A DNA stretch of 64,000 bases, from contig CAWGFK010000055.1 of assembly GCA_963821735.1 (NCBI GenBank), positions 124,001-188,000 on the forward strand, written 5' to 3'. The DNA is from Laspinema sp963821735 (GTDB lineage Bacteria; Cyanobacteriota; Cyanobacteriia; Cyanobacteriales; Laspinemataceae). Below the pieces are notes generated by a model. The model did no database searches. It worked only from the letters and a program-made list of their open reading frames with translations, and was not told the DNA's origin. Made by a program: the position numbers and the translations under genes. Shown piece by piece: positions 56,987 to 64,000 of this stretch. Every line of letters begins with the position of its first letter. The stretch's first letter is position 1.

Positions 56987-59907
56987 ATGAGTAAAACGAG
57001 CGAGACCGGGAACCGATGCGAGTCCAGCGTCAAAGTGGGAATATTACACTCCCTGAGTGGAACGATGGCAATTGGAGAAGCATCCCTAAAAGATGCGGAA
57101 CTGATGGCGATCGCCGAAATCAACGCCGCTGGGGGTGTACTGGGAAAACCTATCGAACCCGTGATTGAAGATGGCGCATCTTCACCTACCGAATTCGCTC
57201 AAAAAGCTCGCAAGCTCATCGAACAGGAGCAAGTGGTCACGATTTTTGGGGGATGGTCTTCCGCCTCTCGTAAAGCTGTTCTACCCGTTTTAGAGGAGTT
57301 TAATGCCCAACTCTGGTATCCGGTAGAATATGAAGGACTTGAGTCTTCCCCGCACATTTTCTACACCGGCATCTGTCCGAATCAGCAAGTGGAACCCGCT
57401 CTCACTTGGGCGATCGCCAATAAAGGTAAGCGCATCTACTTAATTGGCTCTAACTATGTATTCCCCCGGACGATTAACAAAATTATCCGCGCTCATCTCA
57501 AACAACAAGGCGGAGAAATTGTGGGAGAAGAATACATTTTGTTGGGGGAACAAGACTTTCGAGATATCATCCCTCGAATTCAAGCGAGTCAAGCGGATTT
57601 AGTATTTAACACTTTAAATGGGGATAGCAATATCGCCTTTTATCAACAATATCGAGAAGCTGGAATTACTGGAGCAGATCTGCCGATTCTGGCGGTGAGT
57701 GTGGCGGAAGATGAAGTGCGCCGGATTGGGGAGGCGGCAACGGGACATTATGCGACCTGGAGTTATTTTCAAAGTGTTAATACGCCCCAAAATCAAGAAT
57801 TTGTCAAAAATTTTCAGGCGCGTTATGGCAAAACTCGGGTCACCAGTGACCCCATTGAAGCGGCTTATACACAAGTTTATTTATGGAAAAAATCCGTTGA
57901 AAAAGCCGGAACCTTTGATGTAGAACAGGTGAGAAAAGCAGCCTACAATCAAACCTTTGAAGCACCGGGGGGATTGGTGCGGATTGAGGCGAATAATCAT
58001 ATCTGTAAAACTTGTCGAATCGGAGAAATTTTACCGACCGGACAGTTTAAAATTGTCTGGGAAACGCCGGATGCGATCGCCCCCCTGCCTTGGTTGGGCA
58101 TAGAAACCATGAGTGAGAATGTCTCTGCCGTGGCGATCGAGATGCTGGGGGAGGTATCCCAGGCGATTCAATATAGTTGCCAAATGGAAGAAAAATCCCG
58201 TCAGCTTGAGATGGCAATGGCGGAAGTTAAAGCGACGAACGAACGACTAGAAAGCACTCAAGCGGAACTGGTGGCCTCAGAAACCCGGTTTCGAGAACTG
58301 CGATCGCGGGTGGAACTCCTCAAGCGCCGCCTCTCTAGTCAAATTCATACCTCACTCAATATTGACACCATTTTAAAAACCGCAGTCAGCGAAATTCGCC
58401 ATCTCCTGGCCATTGACCGTTGTCAGTTTTTATGGTATAATACTGACTCACATCCCCCCAATTACGAACGAAGTCAGGAAGCCCGGGACCCCAAGCAGTC
58501 CCAGGATTGTACCGATAACCCCCTGGCAGAAATTCCTGCTCTGGGGAAGGCCCTGCAACAGCTTCAACTCCTGCAAATCGATGACACGATCGCCGATCGC
58601 CAACTGGACCCCCCAAGTCGCGACCTGTTACAAGGGAGGTCCATCCGCTCATTACTGGCCGTAGCCGTACAAACCCATTCCGGACAAAAAGGTGCCTTGG
58701 TCTGTCTGCATGGCAGTTCCACTCACCCTTGGACCGAAAGTGAGGTCGAGTTGCTCCAAGATGTGGCTATACAAATCGCGATCGCCATCGATCAGGCCAA
58801 ACTCTATGACCAAAGTTGTATTACCGCCACTGCCGCTAACGCCCAAGCGGCCAAGCTGAAAACGGCCCTGCACGAACTTAAACAAACCCAGGCCAAACTG
58901 ATCCAAACCGAAAAAATATCCAGTTTGGGGTCTTTAGTGGCCGGGGTCGCGCACGAAATCAATAATCCCGTGAATTTTATCTATGGGAATCTCTCTTATG
59001 CTACTAAGTATCTGCAAGAGTTGATGCAACTCTTGGGACTCTACGAAAAATACTATGGGGAACCCCCCGAAGAGATTCGCGCCTACCGGGAAGAAATTGA
59101 ACTAGACTACCTCCTGGAAGACTTGCCTCAAATGATTTCCTCCATGCGAGTGGTGCTGAACGGATTGGGGAATTGGCCCGATCGCTGCGGAACTTCTCCC
59201 GCGCTGATACGGGGGAACTGAAAGTCACCGACATTCACGAAGGGCTCAAAAGTACCTTGTTGATTCTGCATCACCGCCTGAAAGCAAATCCCTATTGCGG
59301 GGCGATCGCCACGATTGAACAATTTGGAGATCTGCCCTTGGTGGAATGTTATCCGAGTCAACTCAATCAAGTGTTTATGAATGCGATCGGAAATGCGATC
59401 GATGCCTTAGAAGAAATGACAGGCAAATGGAACACCAGCAATTCTGCCGAGGGAAATGGACATCACTTAGAGAACTGCGATCGCCAGCGGAAAAAAACCG
59501 ACGGTGGAACCGGGGAACTATCCTTATCGGACCAGGATTTGTCTCAATCTCCCCTTCCTGTATATCAATTACCCTTGCCGACCATTTGGATTCGCACGGA
59601 AGTCGTGCGGGATGAAGCCGTCGCCATTCGCGTGGCTGATAATGGACCCGGGATGACACCCGAAGTCAGACAGCAGCTATTTGAAGCCTTTTTCACGACC
59701 AAACCTGAAGGCAAAGGAACGGGTTTGGGACTGTCGATTAGCTATCAAATTGTGGTGGAACGGCATGGCGGTTCTATTTCTTGTATATCTGAACCCGGTC
59801 GGGGGACCGAGTTTCGGATTGTCATCCCCATCCGGCAAGGGGGAAAAGTGCGGTCAGCAGATCCGGCAGTCGATGTGATTCCGTCTTTGATGGGGGGAGC
59901 CAGTTAA
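56987..59907 (+). pseudogene. Histidine kinase with UrtA-like (amide/urea-binding) sensor domain, one missing base
   Basis: Corrected length is about 974 residues. Residues about 15-375 are a type I periplasmic-binding fold of the UrtA/AmiC kind (VKVGILHSLSGTMAIGEASL, AEINAAGGVLGKPIEP, FGGWSSASRKAVLPVLEE, LWYPVEYEGLESSPHIFYTG, VFNTLNGDSNIAFYQQYREAG, HYATWSYFQSV). There is no signal peptide (start MSKTSETGNRCESSVKVGIL) and no membrane helix before the transmitter. A coiled coil and GAF domain (about 460-620) follow, then H656 in AGVAHEINNPVNFIYG, N box AIGNAIDALEEM, DNGPGMT, GTGLGLSIS. The frame break at about 59146-59152 is repaired by one G (MRVGAERIGELARSLRNFS). ATG 56987 follows GAAGAG; GTG 56969 is an alternative. 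Ligand is inferred to be urea or a small amide in the cytoplasm. Confidence 0.85.
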
Positions 59908-60296
59908 TTCGCCTTGCGGTTGCTGGAAAGCCAGCAACCGCTATCATCTCGCCGATGTTCCGGACTTAAGTGCGAAACATTGGGGAGAGTTGAGGATTTG
60001 TTATTTGTTGAAAAACTTTAAAAAACGTCATGTAAAAAATACATAAATTAACACAAAAAATAGCATTGGATGAAAAGTCTGTAACTTCAACTACAAACTC
60101 ATTCCCTAAATCGGCATAAAAAAGAGTGAGGGCAGGACTGACGCCTATTCTCCGAGCCGATTCTAAATGTAGGGGCGATTCACAAATCACCTCTAAAAAT
60201 ATAAAGGTAATGGGTTAGTCCTGCTGGAGGGAAAGAAAGCTCTATTTATTAGATGTGGAGTCAAAAGCCGTGTTCGGTTTGACCAACTGTTTTCAG
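59908..60296. other. Intergenic spacer between two sensor kinases
   Basis: No gene. Includes a member of the AAATGTAGGGGCGATT palindrome family at about 60160-60205. AT-rich stretch 60000-60110. Confidence 0.4.
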
Positions 60297-61781
60297 ATGG
60301 CTGAGATACAAACTATGCGAGAAATTAATGCGGCAGTAGTCAATATCAGTGGTCGCCAGCGAATGCTGTCTCAACGCACCGCACTTTTTGCCTTGCAACT
60401 AGAGCGGTCTCAGACACCGGAAGATAGAACAAAATGGCGTTCGGCTTTGCGTGAAACCATCACCCTGATGGAAAAATCCCATAATGGGCTGATCTATGGG
60501 GATGCAGCCTTGCAATTACCGGGACATCCCTCTCCAACGGTCAAATCCATGTACTTTGAACCCCCGATTGATTTAGATCGGAAAATTAAAGCCTATATTG
60601 CGGCAGTTAATCAGGTGCTCGCCACAGCCGATGGGGAACTTACCCGAGAAAATCCCCATCTGCGTTACATCCTAGATGCCGCGAGTGGGCCGTTGCTCGA
60701 TGACTTAGATGCCATCGTCAGTCAATATCAACTCGAAAGTAACCGCCAACAAGAGGCGATCGCCCGTCAGCAAGCGGAACTCTATCGCCAAAGCCAGATT
60801 GCAACCACCCGAGCTCGTTCTCAAGCCGCTGAATTAGCACAAGCTCTAGGGGAGTTGAAAAACGCCCAAGACCGCCTAATTCAGAGCGAAAAAATGTCCA
60901 GTTTAGGCCAACTCCTAGCCAGTGTCGCCCATGAACTGAACAATCCCGTGAGCTTTATTTATGGCAATGTCAATCATGCGATCGCCTATGTTCAAGAATT
61001 GCTGGAAATCATCGAACGGTATCAACAAGAATACCCGCATCCTAGCCCAAGCCTAGGTGACTATCTCGAAGAAGTTGATTTTAATTTTGTTAAAAATGAT
61101 TTACCCAAAACTTTGTCTTCAATTAAAGTTGGGTCAGATGCCATGCATCAATTAGTGCTATCTTTACGGAATTTTTCCCGGAAAGATGAAGCAGAAATGA
61201 AGCAAGTAGATATTCATGAAGGCATCGAAAGCGCGCTGTTAATTTTACAAAATCGCCTCAAAGCCAATGGTAAAAGCCACGCCATTAATATTATCAAAGA
61301 CTATGGCGAAATCACCAAAATAGAAGGATTTCCCTGTCAGCTTAATCAAGTCTTTATGAATTTAATTGGAAATGCGATCGATGCTTTAGAAATGAAACGG
61401 GGAGATTGGGGTGAGGAGAACGAAGAGTGGAAATTAGGGGAAGAACAGGTGCGCTCCTCGGACCTTTCTAGTCCGCATGAGTTCCTTCCCACGATCCACA
61501 TTCGCACTCACCTGAGCGAGGGTGAACGGCTGGTGATTCAAATTTCTGATAATGGTTCAGGCATGAGTTCTGAGGTCCTCTCCTCCCTATTTCATCCCTT
61601 TTTTACGACCAAACCCGTAGGAAAAGGAACCGGATTAGGCTTATCGATTAGTCATCAAATTGTCGTGGAAAAGCATGGGGGTGAGATTCAGTGTATTTCC
61701 ACACCGGGTCAGGGAACAGAATTTTGGATCGAATTGCCCATTAAACAAACTTGCCGATGTGAAAAGGTCCTGCAAGCTTAA
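60297..61781 (+). CDS. Histidine kinase with PilJ/NarX-like N-terminal sensor
   Basis: A 494-residue kinase from ATG 60297; GTG 60255 would add 14 residues. The N-terminus (residues about 8-150) is a helical PilJ-type domain: INAAVVNISGRQRMLSQRTA contains the P-box-like GRQRMLSQR seen in PilJ and NarX-type sensors, and the second helical pair is around LDRKIKAYIAAVNQVLAT and RYILDAASGPLLDDLDAIVSQYQLES. There is no membrane helix, although this domain normally sits in the periplasm between two. A coiled coil leads to EKMSSLGQLLASVAHELNNPVSF (H212) with N box NLIGNAIDALEM, DNGSGMS and GTGLGLSISH. Shares its transmitter with the kinase upstream. Confidence 0.88.
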   Translation: MAEIQTMREINAAVVNISGRQRMLSQRTALFALQLERSQTPEDRTKWRSALRETITLMEKSHNGLIYGDAALQLPGHPSPTVKSMYFEPPIDLDRKIKAYIAAVNQVLATADGELTRENPHLRYILDAASGPLLDDLDAIVSQYQLESNRQQEAIARQQAELYRQSQIATTRARSQAAELAQALGELKNAQDRLIQSEKMSSLGQLLASVAHELNNPVSFIYGNVNHAIAYVQELLEIIERYQQEYPHPSPSLGDYLEEVDFNFVKNDLPKTLSSIKVGSDAMHQLVLSLRNFSRKDEAEMKQVDIHEGIESALLILQNRLKANGKSHAINIIKDYGEITKIEGFPCQLNQVFMNLIGNAIDALEMKRGDWGEENEEWKLGEEQVRSSDLSSPHEFLPTIHIRTHLSEGERLVIQISDNGSGMSSEVLSSLFHPFFTTKPVGKGTGLGLSISHQIVVEKHGGEIQCISTPGQGTEFWIELPIKQTCRCEKVLQA

Positions 61782-62141
61782 TCCCCCAAATCGCTCTGAG
61801 GATTGATTCAAATAACTTGATTTTATTTTATAACAGAAAAAGGTAAATTTTTAGCCGAGAATGTTCTGGCCTAAATTGCCCGTTCTATTAACCCTTTATG
61901 GGTGAGCGATTACGCCCAATATTATTTACATCAAGTCATGGGTTTGCTCCAGCAGAACTTTAACCAAAGGGGTGACCTTGACCCGTGGTTTTTAGGAAAA
62001 CATAAAAAAAATATAAAAACTGCCAAATAGACTACAGAAATGCGGATACCTGGATCCGTTAAAGTCTAAAACAGGAGAGGGGTGACCGCCGCTTTTTGAA
62101 GTTGGAGTAAATTTAGTCTGAAAAATAAGGATAATGAGAGA
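61782..62141. other. Intergenic spacer, no gene recognised
   Basis: AT-rich in part (61810-61850, 62000-62050), probably promoter of the next gene. Confidence 0.35.
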
Positions 62142-64000
62142 ATGCTGACTCAATATAGAGGCGGGCAACTAGACATGATACCTCCATATTCCAAACCCCC
62201 TACAACCTTCAGTAAGATATCATCCCTGCAATCTGTGTCTCAGGGGATGAGTATTGCCGTGACCCTGATTGGGTTGATTGTTCTGTTGGGTTGGATTTTC
62301 AATATTCCCGTCCTCAAAAGTGTTTGGCCTGGGCTAGTGACGATGAAAGCCAATACCGCCATTAGTTTTATTCTATGTGGCCTTTCTCTGTGGCAATTAG
62401 GACGTAAAAAAAAATACCAATCTAGGAACAAATCACCGCAGTGCAAGTGGCTAAGAACCCTGACTAAGCGGGGTAGAGGCATTCTAAACCCGCTGGTTCA
62501 TCTGGTGGCATCAATCCTGCCCACTTTATCCTACTTAAGCATTCTCATTGGAGTGCTGACCCTCCTCCAATATATCCTGAATGTTAATTTTGGCATTGAT
62601 CAATGGCTCTTTCAAGAAAGAGCAAATGCCGTGGGGACTTCTATGCCGGGGCGGATGGCTCCAAATACAGCTTTTAATTTTGTATTGCTGGGTTCAGCTT
62701 TGGTTTTTTGTCAACAAAAACGCTATCGGATTGCCCAGTATTTGAGTGTGTTCGCTTGGGCGATCGCCTTTTTAGGATTACTCGGTTATCTATATGGAAT
62801 TTCGGCATTTTATGGTCTCGGACGCAGTACCGAAATGGCATTGCATACGAGTATAGGCTTTATATTACTTTCCGTGGGGATTTTGTTAGCAAATCCGGAC
62901 CGGGGACCCGTCGCCTTATTGACCAGCGATCGCACCTTGCGCCTCCTCCTGCAACCCCAGGCGATCGCCGCCTTAGTTCTTCCTCCTTTATTCGGGGGAT
63001 TAATTCTCCAAGGGACTCAATTGAATCTCTACGATCGCGGGGTTGGGATTGCCTTGTTAAGCGTATTTAATACCATCTTGTTAGCGATTGCGATCGGGTG
63101 GAACGCCCATACCCTGAGCATCATGGATGCCAGACGGGAACAAGCCGAACGAGAACGATACCTGAGTGCGATCGCGGCTGCACGCAGTGAAGAACTCCAA
63201 CAAACCTTGATTGAACTCCAACAAGCTCAAGCCGAACAAAAGCAAGCCGAACAAAAATATCGCAGCATCTTTGAAAATGCCGTAGAAGGAATTTTTCAAA
63301 GTACCCTCAACGGACGTTACATCACCGCTAATCCTATGTTAGCCCAAATCTATGGCTATGATGGACCTGAAGAACTAATCGCCACCATCAATAATATTGA
63401 ATCTCAAGTTTATGTAGACAAAAATCGTCGCACCCAATTCGTCCATCTTCTCCAAAAAAGTGATGCCTTTTGGAACTTTGAATCTCAGGTTTATCGCAAA
63501 GATGGGAGCATCATCTGGATTTCAGAAAATGCCCGGGTTATTCGCAACCCGCAGGGCAAAATTATTGGCTACGAAGGCACGGTAGAGGATATCACCCAAC
63601 GCAAACAAGCCGAAGAAAAGTTGGAAAAATCTCTGTCTTTATTACAGGCGACCCTTGAATCTACAGCCGATGGAATTTTGGCGATCGACCAGGATGGTCA
63701 AATTACCAGCTATAACGAGAAATTCATTGATCTATTGCAAATTTCCCAGATAGGGCTGGAAAAAGCAACCTTTAAGCAAGGGCTAAAAATTTTATTGCCG
63801 CAGTTAAAAAAGCCCCAAGACTGCCTCAGTCAAATTAGAACATGGCGGGATTCTCCGAACCTGGAATTTTGGAATACCCTGGAATTTAAAGAAGGGAGAA
63901 TTTTAGAGTGTTATTCTCGCCCCCAGAGGGTTGGGAATTGTACCGTGGGACGAGTTTTTAGCTTTCGGGATATCACCGATGCCACTCGCGCCGAACAGCA
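62142..64000 (+). CDS. Multi-pass membrane sensor with PAS domains, 3' end outside window
   Basis: The frame is open from ATG 62142 (or 62175, MIPPYSKPP) to the window end, so at least 619 residues. About eight hydrophobic segments lie between residues 25 and 325 (MSIAVTLIGLIVLLGWIF, LSYLSILIGVLTLLQYIL, YLSVFAWAIAFLGLLGYLYG, IAALVLPPLFGGLILQG, VGIALLSVFNTILLAIAIG), then a Gln/Glu-rich coiled coil. PAS-1 (YRSIFENAVEGIFQSTLNGRYI ... IIGYEGTVEDITQRKQAE) and a second PAS (LLQATLESTADGILAIDQDG ... VFSFRDITDATRAEQQ) follow. The repeated RDIT/EDIT PAS-end motif suggests a histidine kinase or diguanylate cyclase output beyond the end. Output type cannot be seen. Confidence 0.85.
   Translation, partial: MLTQYRGGQLDMIPPYSKPPTTFSKISSLQSVSQGMSIAVTLIGLIVLLGWIFNIPVLKSVWPGLVTMKANTAISFILCGLSLWQLGRKKKYQSRNKSPQCKWLRTLTKRGRGILNPLVHLVASILPTLSYLSILIGVLTLLQYILNVNFGIDQWLFQERANAVGTSMPGRMAPNTAFNFVLLGSALVFCQQKRYRIAQYLSVFAWAIAFLGLLGYLYGISAFYGLGRSTEMALHTSIGFILLSVGILLANPDRGPVALLTSDRTLRLLLQPQAIAALVLPPLFGGLILQGTQLNLYDRGVGIALLSVFNTILLAIAIGWNAHTLSIMDARREQAERERYLSAIAAARSEELQQTLIELQQAQAEQKQAEQKYRSIFENAVEGIFQSTLNGRYITANPMLAQIYGYDGPEELIATINNIESQVYVDKNRRTQFVHLLQKSDAFWNFESQVYRKDGSIIWISENARVIRNPQGKIIGYEGTVEDITQRKQAEEKLEKSLSLLQATLESTADGILAIDQDGQITSYNEKFIDLLQISQIGLEKATFKQGLKILLPQLKKPQDCLSQIRTWRDSPNLEFWNTLEFKEGRILECYSRPQRVGNCTVGRVFSFRDITDATRAEQ

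Overview
This is chromosomal DNA of a filamentous, oscillatorialean-type cyanobacterium (inference). The octamer GCGATCGC (HIP1) and its cores are scattered through genes and spacers. Plastid-lineage and cyanobacteria-specific genes are present: ndhM, a complex C (cytochrome b6f haem) cofactor assembly subunit, a sigC-type group 2 sigma factor, furA, an ndbB-type NAD(P)H dehydrogenase, a helical carotenoid protein, a Hik2-type kinase, a DUF3155 protein and a DUF4278 protein. Gene order is loose, with many spacers of 300-1650 bp carrying short palindromic and tandem repeats.

Layout. 1-7.3 kb: 3' part of glgX, complex C assembly protein, DUF3155 protein, Hik2-like kinase, ZIP-like membrane protein, a small ORF. 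7.6-17.5 kb: an sbcC-like nuclease ATPase, a free-standing Hpt protein, a multi-GAF histidine kinase and a TPR-CHAT protein; all except Hpt are broken by single-base indels. 18-28.5 kb: sugar O-acetyltransferase, C39-like peptidase, ndbB, a HAD hydrolase (frameshifted), DUF4278 protein, ADP-ribosylglycohydrolase, a nuclease-like protein, tRNA-Pro(CGG), lipA, gpsA. 29-35 kb: sigC, furA facing a peptidoglycan-binding protein gene, a response-regulator/kinase hybrid, a helical carotenoid protein. 35-43 kb: a giant PAS/GAF kinase, a large spacer and a NarL-type regulator. 43.6-49.5 kb: a stress cluster (YihY, a disordered protein, Dps, a secreted protein, a DJ-1/PfpI-ferritin-like fusion, an EcsC-like protein). 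49.8-64 kb: ndhM, a PP2C phosphatase with zinc ribbon, a CHASE adenylate cyclase, then three sensor genes: a UrtA-like sensor kinase, a PilJ/NarX-like sensor kinase and an unfinished membrane PAS sensor.

The region is dominated by signal transduction (six histidine kinases, one Hpt, one NarL regulator, one PP2C, one cyclase, one PAS sensor). The most unusual pair is at 57-61.8 kb. Two neighbouring kinases carry sensor domains that normally work outside the membrane (a urea/amide-binding fold and a PilJ/NarX-like P-box), yet neither has a signal peptide or membrane segment. Both use the same transmitter as the multi-GAF kinase at 12-14.7 kb. I read them as candidate cytoplasmic sensors, perhaps of nitrogen compounds.

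At least eight genes are split by single-base insertions or deletions. In the TPR-CHAT gene one pair of compensating indels hides the catalytic Cys motif, and removing them restores a canonical motif. I therefore suspect consensus errors in the sequence rather than wholesale gene decay, but cannot prove it from the window alone.
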